DNA of 40,295 nucleotides from an uncultured Lachnospiraceae bacterium. GTDB lineage: Bacteria; Bacillota; Clostridia; Lachnospirales; Lachnospiraceae. Both the position numbers and the translations under genes were made by a program. A model generated the notes under the pieces. It was not told where the DNA came from, made no database searches, and was given only the letters and a program-made list of their open reading frames with translations. The stretch lies in NCBI GenBank assembly GCA_947588845.1, contig CANQAR010000027.1:1-40295 (forward strand), in the 5' to 3' direction. Positions 1 through 7,340 of the stretch are shown one piece after another (position 1 is the stretch's first letter; every line of letters begins with the position of its first letter).

Positions 1-173
1 CCGAACGTCTTGAACTTTACGTCCTGGATGATGCCGTTGTCATCAATGTCAAGGTACATACGCATGATATCGCCGCATTTCGCGTTTCCTACTGTGCCGA
101 CTCCGCTCGCGTTCTCAATTTCTCCCATATTTCTCGGGTTCTGGAAATGATCCATTACTTTTTCTGAATACAT
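1..173 (-). CDS. nifU: NifU/IscU-type Fe-S cluster scaffold, 3' end outside window
   Basis: Only the first 57 codons are present; the gene runs off the left edge. The protein begins MYSEKVMDHFQNPRNMGE and continues with GTVGNAKCGD, the N-terminal signature of U-type scaffolds, including the first cluster-binding cysteine (in NAKCGD). Family knowledge: these proteins assemble Fe-S clusters using sulfur delivered by a cysteine desulfurase and pass them to apo-proteins in the cytoplasm. The start is supported by a GGGAGG ribosome binding site about 10 nt upstream. It lies 69 nt downstream of nifS on the same strand, so scaffold and sulfur donor are probably co-transcribed under the Rrf2 regulator further upstream. 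The other conserved cysteines cannot be checked here. Confidence 0.93.
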   Translation of the reverse strand, partial: MYSEKVMDHFQNPRNMGEIENASGVGTVGNAKCGDIMRMYLDIDDNGIIQDVKFKTF

Positions 174-242
174 AGTGCTTAACCTCCCAATCAGTTCTTT
201 CCGATAATTAAATTCTTTTCAAAAACATCCCTGTTCTCTAGA

Positions 243-1433
243 TCAGTTTTTCCGGGATTTCTTTACAAAGTCCTCATAAAGCGGGGACATGCTGCGCAGC
301 CGCTCTACAATCCCCTTGATTTTCTCGATCGTAAAGTCAAGATCTTCCTTCGTCGTGTCCGCGCCGAGCGTCAGACGCAGTGATCCATGCGCGATCTCAT
401 GCGGCAGACCGATCGCCAGAAGGACGTGTGAGGGATCCAGCGATCCCGAAGTACAGGCAGAGCCGCTCGAACCGCAGATGCCTTCCATGTCGAGCATGAT
501 CAGCAGGGACTCGCCCTCGATAAACTGGAAACTGAAGTTCGCGTTGTTCGGAAGACGTCTCGTGCGGTCTCCGTTCAGCCTTGTGTACGGAATCTCCTTC
601 AGGATGCGGTCGATCAGGTAATCGCGCAGCTGCGCTTCCCTCGCGGTGCGCTCCTGCATCGTCGCGGCGGCTTCCTCCGCGGCCTTTCCGTATCCCACGA
701 TACCCGGCACATTCTCGGTACCCGCGCGGCGCTTCCTCTCCTGCGCCCCGCCATGAACAAAGGAGCGGATCTTCACGCCCTTGCGGATGTACAAGAATCC
801 GATGCCCTTGGGGCCGTTGATCTTATGGGCGCTGGAGCTCAGCATATCGATGTGAAGCTCATCCACATTGATCGGAACCTGGCCGAACGCCTGCACCGCG
901 TCCGTATGGAACAGGATGCCGTGCTCATGCGCGATCTCCCCGATTTCTTTGATCGGCTGGATCGTACCGATCTCGTTGTTCGCAAACATGACGGAGATCA
1001 GAATTGTATCCGGGCGGATCGCTTTCTTCAGCTCATCCAGCTTGATGACACCGTTCTCATCGACGTCGATGTAGCTCACCTCATACCCCCGCTGCTTTTC
1101 AAGATACTCGCAGGTGTGGAGAATCGCGTGATGCTCGATCTTCGAGGTGATAATATGTTTTCCCTTATTCGCGTAAGCTTCCGCCGTCGCCTTCAGGGCC
1201 CAGTTGTCCGACTCAGATCCTCCCGCCGTAAAATAGATCTCATTCTCGGCTGCTCCGAGAACCTTTGCGATCGCCGCACGGCCCTGATTAATCGCTTCCT
1301 TGCTTTTTGTGCCGATGCTGTAGATGCTCGAAGCGTTTCCGTAATTCTCCGAAAAATAAGGCAGCATCGCCTCCAGTACAGTCGGCGACGTCTTTGTCGT
1401 GGCCGCGTTGTCCAGATAAATCAACTTTCCCAT
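243..1433 (-). CDS. nifS: cysteine desulfurase, NifS/IscS family
   Basis: A 396-residue PLP enzyme of normal family length that removes sulfur from L-cysteine to give alanine and an enzyme persulfide for Fe-S cluster assembly. The PLP-binding lysine is K204 in [13 protein letters not shown] histidine pair near residue 101 (IEHHAIL) matches the cofactor-stacking position. The persulfide cysteine is C327 in [17 protein letters not shown], a NifS-like active-site loop. A GGAG ribosome binding site precedes the ATG. The gene lies between the Rrf2 regulator (upstream) and nifU (downstream), the usual clostridial iscR-nifS-nifU order. NifS and IscS cannot be separated by sequence alone; the pairing with a NifU-like scaffold favours a general Fe-S assembly role rather than nitrogen fixation. 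Confidence 0.96.
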   Translation of the reverse strand: MGKLIYLDNAATTKTSPTVLEAMLPYFSENYGNASSIYSIGTKSKEAINQGRAAIAKVLGAAENEIYFTAGGSESDNWALKATAEAYANKGKHIITSKIEHHAILHTCEYLEKQRGYEVSYIDVDENGVIKLDELKKAIRPDTILISVMFANNEIGTIQPIKEIGEIAHEHGILFHTDAVQAFGQVPINVDELHIDMLSSSAHKINGPKGIGFLYIRKGVKIRSFVHGGAQERKRRAGTENVPGIVGYGKAAEEAAATMQERTAREAQLRDYLIDRILKEIPYTRLNGDRTRRLPNNANFSFQFIEGESLLIMLDMEGICGSSGSACTSGSLDPSHVLLAIGLPHEIAHGSLRLTLGADTTKEDLDFTIEKIKGIVERLRSMSPLYEDFVKKSRKN

Positions 1434-1620
1434 AATACTTTTTCTCCTTTATTTAATCTCCATGCCCCATATCGCGGGACAGCATTCTGCGTAATATTCA
1501 TGCCCACACTGAGAGCGCGCCGCATGAGGAAAATTCTCCCGGCCGTTTCACGCATACATATTTCCCCAGTGCTTCATCCTATGCTGCCGGGATCAAAAAA
1601 TATTTTTCCTCTGCCGCCGC

Positions 1621-2094
1621 TCAGCCCGAACAGCTCTCTCTGCTGAAATCGACATTCCCGTCGCCGCCGCATTTTTCATGCGCTTTCCTGCTCTCCTCGA
1701 CAAGCTGCGCCAGCATCATTTCATCGACGGTCCGCGCGATGCTCTCATTGATCTTCTGCCAGACATACTTCGTCACGCAGAGATCCGAGCCCTGGCAGCC
1801 TTCCTCCGACTGCGCGGAGCACTCCACCGCCTCAAGATTCCCCTCCAGCGCGCGCAGAACATCTCCCACAGATATTGTATCGGCAGGTTTTGCCAGACGG
1901 TAGCCCCCCTGCGCGCCGCGTATGCTCACAACGAGACCCGCTTTGCGGAGCTTCGCGACAAGCTGCTCAAGATAACTCTCCGATATATTCTGCCTTGCCG
2001 CAACACTGGCGATCGACACAGCCTCATTCTCGCTGTACTGCGCCAGATCGATCAATGCGCGCAGCCCATATCTTCCTTTTGTGGATAATTTCAT
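1621..2094 (-). CDS. iscR: Rrf2-family regulator, IscR-like with three cysteines
   Basis: A 157-residue protein beginning MKLSTKGRYGLRALIDLA, the N-terminal winged-helix signature of Rrf2 proteins, with the recognition region near residues 36-62 (ISESYLEQLVAKLRKAGLV, RGAQGGYRL). Three cysteines, C92, C100 and C106 (spacing x7 and x5), sit where IscR binds a [2Fe-2S] cluster, so sensing of Fe-S status is a reasonable inference. The ATG at 2094 is chosen over an in-frame TTG at 2115 because GGAAGGGGG lies just upstream. It is followed by nifS and nifU, its likely targets. A strong promoter and repeated operator-like sites lie directly upstream. CymR (cysteine metabolism) is an alternative family member, but it lacks the cysteine triad. 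Confidence 0.88.
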   Translation of the reverse strand: MKLSTKGRYGLRALIDLAQYSENEAVSIASVAARQNISESYLEQLVAKLRKAGLVVSIRGAQGGYRLAKPADTISVGDVLRALEGNLEAVECSAQSEEGCQGSDLCVTKYVWQKINESIARTVDEMMLAQLVEESRKAHEKCGGDGNVDFSRESCSG

Positions 2095-2163
2095 GAAGCC
2101 CCCTTCCAGCCGCAACAGATTTCATAAACCATCAGTTCCGCTGCCGCGAACTATTTCCCAGTG

Positions 2164-2247
2164 TTTTACTCGGATTTCCTGATCATCATAGCACCATGAC
2201 AGAGATATGTCAAGAGAAAAGAAGAGTATTTTACTCGGAATTTCCGA
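2164..2247. promoter_or_regulatory. two operator-like repeats flanking the iscR promoter
   Basis: The motif TTTTACTCGGATTTCC (2164-2179) recurs as TTTTACTCGGAATTTCC (2229-2245). The second contains the near-perfect palindrome TCGGAATTTCCGA. One copy covers the predicted transcription start and the other lies upstream of the -35 hexamer, a layout suited to autorepression by the Rrf2 protein (inference). The second copy could also affect the divergent flippase gene. The remaining intergenic DNA (2095-2362) shows no further gene. Confidence 0.55.
2185..2213 (-). promoter_or_regulatory. promoter of the iscR-nifS-nifU unit
   Basis: On the minus strand: a perfect -35 TTGACA (2208-2213), 17-nt spacer and -10 TATGAT (2185-2190). 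The predicted start of transcription is near 2178, about 85 nt upstream of the iscR ATG. It lies inside the repeated TTTACTCGGA motifs listed separately. Confidence 0.82.
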
Positions 2248-2362
2248 CCATTTTTCTCAGACATTCTCTCACAGGACAGCCGGGGGAACTGCAGCATCTT
2301 TTCAACATATCTTCTCCGTATCCTTCATAAAAATAAAATAACTTTTCCTGCGGGAGCCGCAT

Positions 2363-3982
2363 ATGACCCAGAAACAGTTTTTGCTGAAAGGAACCTTTTT
2401 TTTGACAGCGGCCGGGGCCGCCACGAGAATTCTCGGATTTTTTTACAGAATCTTTTTGTCGCGCACGATCGGCGCGGAAGGAATCGGAATTTTTCATCTG
2501 ACGATGCCGGTCTATGCATTCTGCATGGCCGCCGCGTCCGGCGGTATCCAGACCGCCATCTCAAGATACTGCGCGGAAGATTTTGCCAGAAACGACAAAA
2601 AAAGCGCAGACCGGATACTTTTTGCAGGGCTTTTCGTCTCCCTCTTTCTGTCCGCCCTGACTGCCGCCCTTGTATACTGGAAAGCCGGCTGGATCGCGGA
2701 AGTATTTCTTGCGGAAAAACGCTGCGCGGTTCTTCTCCGCATTCTGGCCTTCTCGCTGCCATTTTCCGTCACGCATACCTGTCTCGGAGGATACTTCATC
2801 GGAAAAAAGCAGATAAAGATTCCCTCGTTCGCACAGATCATCGAGCAGCTGTTCCGCATCGGCTCTGTATTCGCGTTCTGTCAGATCATGACCGCAAACG
2901 GGCAGACACCGTCCGTCTCCGTCATGGCTCTCGGCCAGGCCGCCGGTGAGTTTTGCTCGGCAGCTTACTGTGCGGTGTGCTGTGTCCTGCTGCCGCACAG
3001 AGGCGCAGACAGTCGTCGCCATGAAGAAGAACCCCGAGATACAGACAGTCCCGATGACACGGTTTCCGCTTCACCCGGCAGTTCCCCCCGCAAAACCGGA
3101 ACGTCAAAAAAATCAGCCTGGAACCAAAAAAAACGCAGTCTGCTTTCGGAATGTCGGAAAATTATCGCCGTTTCCGCTCCCCTAAGCGCCAACCGCATGC
3201 TGATCTGCATTCTGCAGGGAATTGAGGCAGCCCTGCTGCCGCAGCAGCTTGTGCGGTTCGGACTTGACCCTTCCAAAGCGCTCTCCGTATACGGGACTCT
3301 GACCGGAATGACCATGCCGCTTCTGCTCTTTCCGACCGCCATTACCGGCGCGCTCGGCACACTGCTGCTCCCGGCTGTGTCGGAAGCGCGCGTTCTTGAC
3401 CAGAAACACCGGCTCTCAAAAACGATCGAGATTTCCTTCCGCGTCAGTCTTCTGCTCGGGATCTTCTGCTTCCATGTATTCTGCCTGTTTGGAAAAGACC
3501 TGGGAAGCCTTCTGTTCCGGAGTCCGCTCGCGGGCCGCTTTATCCTGAGCCTCGCCTGGCTCTGCCCGTTCCTCTACCTGAACACGACGCTGGTCAATGT
3601 CCTGCATGGTCTCGGAAAAACATTCGCGGTATCGCTGCAGAATTCCATCGGCTTTGTTGTGCGGCTTGCCGCCGTCGTCCTGCTCGTCCCCTCAAAGGGG
3701 ATTGACGGCTACTTTCTCGGCCTGTTCGCAAGCCAGCTGCTGATCTTCACCGCGACACTGATCACACTCCACCGAAACGCCCCGCTCCGGCTTCCCCTTT
3801 TCTCCGTATTCGGACAGCCGCTCATCCTCTGCGCGGCAAGTACCTGCGGACTGCTCCTTCTGCAGAAAATACTGCCGGCGCTGCAGGGCTGCTCGTGGGG
3901 CGCTCTTATTCTCCGGGGAGGAATTTATCTGGGATTCTTCGCAGTATTCATGCTTCCCTGCATAAATTCCAGCAGACATTGA
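2363..3982 (+). CDS. SpoVB-like polysaccharide/lipid II flippase (MOP superfamily)
   Basis: A 539-residue multi-spanning membrane protein of the PST/MurJ/SpoVB group. It starts with the family pattern LLKGTFFLTAAGAATRILGF and FFYRIFLSRTIGAEGIG, followed by about 12-14 hydrophobic segments. Length is close to that of SpoVB (about 520). Such proteins flip undecaprenyl-linked glycans across the cytoplasmic membrane; SpoVB acts in spore cortex synthesis. An odd feature is a polar, low-complexity loop at about residues 213-260 rich in Arg, Glu, Ser and Pro. GGGAG precedes the ATG. It is transcribed alone, ends at a terminator hairpin, and faces the CotF-like genes. A sporulation role is suggested by neighbours but not proved; other polysaccharide flippases remain possible. 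Confidence 0.8.
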   Translation: MTQKQFLLKGTFFLTAAGAATRILGFFYRIFLSRTIGAEGIGIFHLTMPVYAFCMAAASGGIQTAISRYCAEDFARNDKKSADRILFAGLFVSLFLSALTAALVYWKAGWIAEVFLAEKRCAVLLRILAFSLPFSVTHTCLGGYFIGKKQIKIPSFAQIIEQLFRIGSVFAFCQIMTANGQTPSVSVMALGQAAGEFCSAAYCAVCCVLLPHRGADSRRHEEEPRDTDSPDDTVSASPGSSPRKTGTSKKSAWNQKKRSLLSECRKIIAVSAPLSANRMLICILQGIEAALLPQQLVRFGLDPSKALSVYGTLTGMTMPLLLFPTAITGALGTLLLPAVSEARVLDQKHRLSKTIEISFRVSLLLGIFCFHVFCLFGKDLGSLLFRSPLAGRFILSLAWLCPFLYLNTTLVNVLHGLGKTFAVSLQNSIGFVVRLAAVVLLVPSKGIDGYFLGLFASQLLIFTATLITLHRNAPLRLPLFSVFGQPLILCAASTCGLLLLQKILPALQGCSWGALILRGGIYLGFFAVFMLPCINSSRH

Positions 3983-3984
3983 AT

Positions 3985-4014
3985 CGGGCAGGAGGAAAAA
4001 ACGCCTCCTGCCCG
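3985..4014 (+). terminator. terminator after the flippase gene
   Basis: A perfect GC-rich stem, CGGGCAGGAGG (3985-3995) with its complement (4004-4014), and an A-rich loop, starting 3 nt after the stop codon. The following sequence (gtgtttt) is only modestly T-rich. It also lies 60 nt beyond the end of the convergent CotF-like gene. Confidence 0.7.
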
Positions 4015-4073
4015 CCGTGTTTTCCCGGTCACCCTGACCTTGCCGCCGTTTCTTTCATGGCCGCAGAAACACC

Positions 4074-4322
4074 TCAGCCCTGCGTCAGAATCGATCTCAC
4101 ATGATCGATCTCTTCTCTTGTGGCTTTCGCCGCCGGTACATAATACTGTTTTGCTCTCGCAATCTGGTAGATCTCTTCCTGTGACATCTCACACTGATTT
4201 CTGAACTGTTTCAGTGTCTGCTTCAGCTGCGCGTTTTCGGTCTGCGGAATCATCTCTCCGTAGCGGACCAGTTCCCCGTTGATCGAGGCAAGTGTGTCAG
4301 ATACCATCGTCTTTTCATCCAT
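4074..4322 (-). CDS. small CotF-like spore coat protein (downstream copy)
   Basis: An 82-residue, mostly helical protein (MDEKTMVSDTLASINGELVRYG ... ending ARAKQYYVPAAKATREEIDHV). The pattern of a short helix, MVSDTLASINGEL, then LKQTLKQFRNQCEMSQEEIYQIARAKQYY resembles the CotF coat-protein family, in which a ferritin-like helical bundle ends with an aromatic pair and a proline. GGGAGG precedes the ATG. The upstream gene (4336-4521) ends 13 nt before it, so the two form one operon and may be partners. No signal peptide or membrane segment is visible. Assignment rests on pattern and on neighbouring sporulation genes; without a search, a general CotF-fold protein is the safest reading. Confidence 0.6.
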   Translation of the reverse strand: MDEKTMVSDTLASINGELVRYGEMIPQTENAQLKQTLKQFRNQCEMSQEEIYQIARAKQYYVPAAKATREEIDHVRSILTQG

Positions 4323-4335
4323 GTCTGTGCCCTCC

Positions 4336-4521
4336 CTACTGTAAAAAGCCCATAAGCTGCTGTCTGGATTCCATTGCCGACTGTGCGGATTTCTGGAAAA
4401 ACTGCTTCACCCCCGGATCCGTCGCCTGGGAAGCGTATGCCTGCATCTTGCATTGTGTCGTCGAAAATCCGCCAATCAGATGACGAAGGTTCTGAAGATC
4501 GAGCTCAGATAATTCATTCAT
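4336..4521 (-). CDS. small CotF-like protein (upstream copy)
   Basis: A 61-residue protein, MNELSELDLQNLRHLIGG ... ending QQLMGFLQ, predicted to be helical with Gln/Ser-rich helices (TTQCKMQAYASQATDPGVKQFF). It resembles the N-terminal two-helix part of CotF-like coat proteins and pairs with the 82-residue gene just downstream. The ATG at 4521 follows a strong GAAGGAGGT site. An in-frame GTG at 4590 would add 23 residues, but it would place the strong ribosome binding site inside the gene, so the shorter form is preferred. The 5' leader forms a long hairpin that buries this ribosome binding site (separate entry). Function is unknown beyond the likely coat or ferritin-like family. Confidence 0.6.
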   Translation of the reverse strand: MNELSELDLQNLRHLIGGFSTTQCKMQAYASQATDPGVKQFFQKSAQSAMESRQQLMGFLQ

Positions 4522-4525
4522 GATA

Positions 4526-4584
4526 AAAATACCTCCTTCGAAATACTGCGTTACACTCTCAGTATTTACAGAAGGAGGTATTTT
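4526..4584 (-). promoter_or_regulatory. long leader hairpin sequestering the ribosome binding site
   Basis: Plus-strand arms 4526-4548 and 4560-4584 are near-perfect inverted repeats separated by 11 nt, with a 2-nt bulge. In the minus-strand transcript the upstream arm carries TACCTCCTTC, an exact complement of the ribosome binding site GAAGGAGGTA of the gene starting at 4521. The folded leader should therefore block initiation unless opened. The element is too A/T-rich at its base to be a good terminator. Confidence 0.72.
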
Positions 4585-4593
4585 ATTCACACC

Positions 4594-4612
4594 ACCGGCT
4601 CAAAACGCCGGT
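4594..4612 (-). terminator. possible terminator after glgA
   Basis: ACCGGC (4594-4599) and GCCGGT (4607-4612) form a 6-bp stem with a 7-nt loop, 18 nt beyond the glgA stop on the minus strand. No clear T-run follows, so termination would be weak, and read-through into the CotF-like leader is possible. Confidence 0.4.
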
Positions 4613-4629
4613 TTATCAATCCTGCCGGA

Positions 4630-6102
4630 TTATTGAGCGGGAGCTTCTGCTTTCGGCTCTTCCCCAAGCAGCCTGCGGTAAAGCTCTTCGTATTTCCTGG
4701 CGGAACTGCCCCAGGAAAAGTCCATCGCCATCGCGCGGTCGATCAGTTTGTTCCACTCACGCTTCTTGTCGTAATAGATTCCCATCGCATATTTGAGCGT
4801 GAAGAACATTTCGTGCGCGTTGTAGTTCGCAAAACTGAAACCCGTCCCTGTGCTCTCATACTCATTGTACGGAATAACCGTATCTTTCAGGCCGCCCGTC
4901 TCCCGCACGATCGGAAGCGTACCGTAGCGCAGGCTCATCAGCTGCGACAGTCCGCACGGCTCGAACAGCGACGGCATCAGGAACGCGTCGCAGGATGCGT
5001 AAACCTTATGTGACAGAGCTTCCGAGTAGAAAATGTTCGCGGAAACCTTTCCCTGATATTTCCAGGCGAAATGACGGAACATGTTCTCGTATTTCTCCTC
5101 CCCCGTTCCGAGAACGACAAGCTGGAGATTCTGCTGACACATCTCATCCATCATGTAGGCAATCAGATCAAAGCCTTTCTGATCCGTCAGACGGGACACG
5201 ATGCCTACCATAAACACCGAATCGTTCTGCTCAAGCCCAAGTTCCCTCTGCAGAGCGCGTTTATTCTTGATCTTTTCCTTGCGGAATGTCTTTGCACTGT
5301 AATTCTTTTCAATCAGCGGATCCGTCTCCGGATTGTATTCATTGTAATCGATCCCGTTCACAATGCCGCTCAGACAGTTGGACCTCGCTCTCATCAGGCC
5401 GTCCAGACGCTCGCCGTAAAACGGAGTCTTGATTTCTTCCGCGTATGTTTTGCTGACAGTCGTGACGGCGTCCGCGTACACGATGCCGCCCTTGAGATAG
5501 TTCGCGTCCCCATATGCCTCAAGCTTATCCGGAGCGAAATAATAGGCCGGAAGTCCGGTGATGTCGCGCACGGTCTTCACGTCCCACACGCCCTGGAACT
5601 TCAGGTTATGTATGGTAATGATCGATTTCATATTCCGGAAGAACTCCCCCTCATGGAACTTATCCTTGAGAAGCACCGGAATCAGACCGGTCTGCCAGTC
5701 ATGGCAATGGACAATGTCAGGCTGGAAACCGATGACAGGAAGCGCGGAAAGCGCAGCTTTCGAAAAGAACGCAAATTTCTCAATATCCTGATAAATGTTG
5801 CCGTACGGTCTTGGTCCCGCAAAATAATACTCATTGTCAATGAAATAGAACTGAATCCCCTCGTATTTCATCTCCAGAATTCCCACGTACTGGGAGCGCC
5901 AGGAAAGATCCATGTAAAAATGAGTGACATAGTTGAGCTGGTTCTTCCACTTCTCGCTCATGCACAGATACTTCGGAAGAATCACTCTGACATCGAATTC
6001 CTTCTTGTCAAAATACTTCGGAAGCGATCCGGCCACATCCGCAAGTCCGCCCGTCTTGACAAACGGAACCACTTCCGATGAGACAAATAATACTTTTTTC
6101 AT
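4630..6102 (-). CDS. glgA: glycogen synthase, ADP-glucose dependent
   Basis: A 490-residue GT5-family enzyme that adds glucose from ADP-glucose to the non-reducing end of alpha-1,4-glucan. The N-terminal KTGGLADVAGSLP motif (K16) binds the nucleotide sugar. The start-domain motif VVTTVSKTYAEEI and the C-terminal SLFEPCGLSQLMSLRYGT (the glutamate/cysteine catalytic loop) are intact, as is RETGGLKDTV. The ATG at 6102 is preceded by GGAGG and begins MKKVLFVSSEVVPFVK as in other GlgA proteins; the in-frame upstream codons lack support. Length is standard. It has its own promoter and stands alone without glgB, glgC or glgP in the window. Glycogen-like storage polymer is commonly made before sporulation in clostridia, which fits its place beside spo0A (inference). 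Confidence 0.96.
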   Translation of the reverse strand: MKKVLFVSSEVVPFVKTGGLADVAGSLPKYFDKKEFDVRVILPKYLCMSEKWKNQLNYVTHFYMDLSWRSQYVGILEMKYEGIQFYFIDNEYYFAGPRPYGNIYQDIEKFAFFSKAALSALPVIGFQPDIVHCHDWQTGLIPVLLKDKFHEGEFFRNMKSIITIHNLKFQGVWDVKTVRDITGLPAYYFAPDKLEAYGDANYLKGGIVYADAVTTVSKTYAEEIKTPFYGERLDGLMRARSNCLSGIVNGIDYNEYNPETDPLIEKNYSAKTFRKEKIKNKRALQRELGLEQNDSVFMVGIVSRLTDQKGFDLIAYMMDEMCQQNLQLVVLGTGEEKYENMFRHFAWKYQGKVSANIFYSEALSHKVYASCDAFLMPSLFEPCGLSQLMSLRYGTLPIVRETGGLKDTVIPYNEYESTGTGFSFANYNAHEMFFTLKYAMGIYYDKKREWNKLIDRAMAMDFSWGSSARKYEELYRRLLGEEPKAEAPAQ

Positions 6103-6147
6103 ATAAAAACCTCCGCATAATCGTTGTCTTATCACCTCATTAACACG

Positions 6148-6176
6148 ATTATACCGCATTTTTACAAAGATGAAAA
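6148..6176 (-). promoter_or_regulatory. glgA promoter
   Basis: Minus strand: -35 TTTTCA (6171-6176), 17-nt spacer, perfect -10 TATAAT (6148-6153). The predicted leader is about 40 nt. Confidence 0.65.
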
Positions 6177-6212
6177 GTACTATTCTTCCTATTGTTGAAA
6201 TAATTATTCCAC

Positions 6213-6231
6213 GGTCCGCCGCATCCGGACC
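6213..6231 (-). terminator. weak terminator after spo0A
   Basis: GGTCCG (6213-6218) and CGGACC (6226-6231) form a 6-bp stem 15 nt past the spo0A stop. On the minus strand it is followed by an A/T-rich tract (GGAATAATTATTTC). Plausible but not a classical U-run. Confidence 0.45.
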
Positions 6232-6246
6232 AGAACTTTTCTCCGT

Positions 6247-7041
6247 CTATCTGTTTTTGTATTCAAGACGGATCTTGTCCGCAATCATTGCGATAAACTC
6301 CGAGTTCGTCGGCTTGCCTTTTCCGTTGCTGACCGTATAGCCGAACAGCGCGTCAATCGTATCCATCTTGCCGCGGCTCCACGCAACCTCAATCGCGTGG
6401 CGGATCGCGCGTTCCACGCGGCTCGGAGTCGTCTGATGACGTTTCGCTATGGTCGGATACAGAATCTTCGTGATGGAGTTCAGCATCTCCATATCCGTCA
6501 CAGACATGATGATCGCGTCCCGCAGATACTGATAGCCTTTGATATGCGCGGGCACCCCTACCTCATGTATGATATTTGTGACATCTGTTTCCAGATTGCG
6601 CTCCATGTATTCTTTTCTGCTCTCGTACGCGTTGATCTTCCTGATTCTGGACTGACTTCTTTCCTGCCGCGCTTTTGTCCTTTTGATCTGCTGAAGCACC
6701 ATATCATTGTCAAACGGCTTTAAAATATAATAATCCGCGCCGACCTCAAACGCATCCTCCGTGGTTTTTTCCTGACTGACCGCAGATATCACGATAAACA
6801 CCGGCTTCTTGATTCCCGGATCACGGTTTACGCGGTCCATCACGGCAAGTCCGTCCAGTTTCGGCATAATGATGTCAAGCAGTACGACATCCGGCCTTTT
6901 CTCCTGGATCACTTCCATGAGCTCTTCTCCATCGGCCGCTTTTCCGACCACCTGCAGTTCCTCGTCGCTGCTCACAATATGATCAAGAAGTCTTACCATT
7001 CTTTCATTGTCATCAGCGATTGCGATATTCAATTTTCCCAT
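6247..7041 (-). CDS. spo0A: Spo0A, master regulator of sporulation
   Basis: A 264-residue response regulator. The receiver domain (residues 1-120) has the acidic pair in IADDNERM, the phosphorylation site D56 in [13 protein letters not shown], and a conserved Lys in YYILKPFDN. The C-terminal domain carries the Spo0A-specific DNA-binding region, [20 protein letters not shown] and EVAWSRGKM, followed by [19 protein letters not shown], so it is full length. The ATG at 7041 follows AGGAG; the in-frame codons further upstream are not needed. Phospho-Spo0A binds 0A boxes and starts sporulation. It has its own promoter with tandem 0A-like boxes. Its usual neighbour spoIVB is 6.8 kb upstream, separated by two hybrid kinases and an HD protein. 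Confidence 0.98.
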   Translation of the reverse strand: MGKLNIAIADDNERMVRLLDHIVSSDEELQVVGKAADGEELMEVIQEKRPDVVLLDIIMPKLDGLAVMDRVNRDPGIKKPVFIVISAVSQEKTTEDAFEVGADYYILKPFDNDMVLQQIKRTKARQERSQSRIRKINAYESRKEYMERNLETDVTNIIHEVGVPAHIKGYQYLRDAIIMSVTDMEMLNSITKILYPTIAKRHQTTPSRVERAIRHAIEVAWSRGKMDTIDALFGYTVSNGKGKPTNSEFIAMIADKIRLEYKNR

Positions 7042-7160
7042 CACAAACTCCTCTCTCAACACTGAAATTCCTGTATACTGTCATCCTCGTGTCCTGTTAA
7101 AGTCCTATACAAAATATGTTGCTTTTATAAATGTCTGATTCTTTCAGAATTCTATTCTAG

Positions 7161-7188
7161 TATAACTTATCTTTTGGCTTTCGCAATC
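7161..7188 (-). promoter_or_regulatory. spo0A promoter
   Basis: Minus strand: -35 TTGCGA (7183-7188), 16-nt spacer, -10 TATACT (7161-7166). This would start an approximately 115-nt leader and lets spo0A be expressed independently of the kinase genes upstream. Confidence 0.6.
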
Positions 7189-7197
7189 ATTTTTGTA

Positions 7198-7227
7198 CGA
7201 CAATATCCGACATTGTCTTTTGACAGT
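7198..7227 (-). promoter_or_regulatory. three tandem 0A-box-like sites upstream of spo0A
   Basis: On the minus strand TGTCAAA (7221-7227), TGTCGGA (7208-7214) and TGTCGTA (7198-7204) each match the 0A-box core TGTCRAA fully or with one mismatch. They are spaced 13 and 10 bp, close to helical turns, and end 10 bp before the -35. The arrangement suggests Spo0A autoregulation (inference). The rest of 7228-7340 is A/T-rich with a 7-bp hairpin just after the HD gene stop; no gene is seen. Confidence 0.6.
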
Positions 7228-7340
7228 ATGATACTTCCCCTCGCTAATACTAACGTGATTTATGGAGAATCGTGACGAAAAAATACGATTTTTTTTATTT
7301 TTCACCGTCGTTACATGGCTTATCCTGAATAAAAATTCTG

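Noticed and set aside
753-1646. 297-codon open frame antisense to nifS
   Set aside because: Opposite strand of a conserved enzyme; no ribosome site and no recognisable domain.
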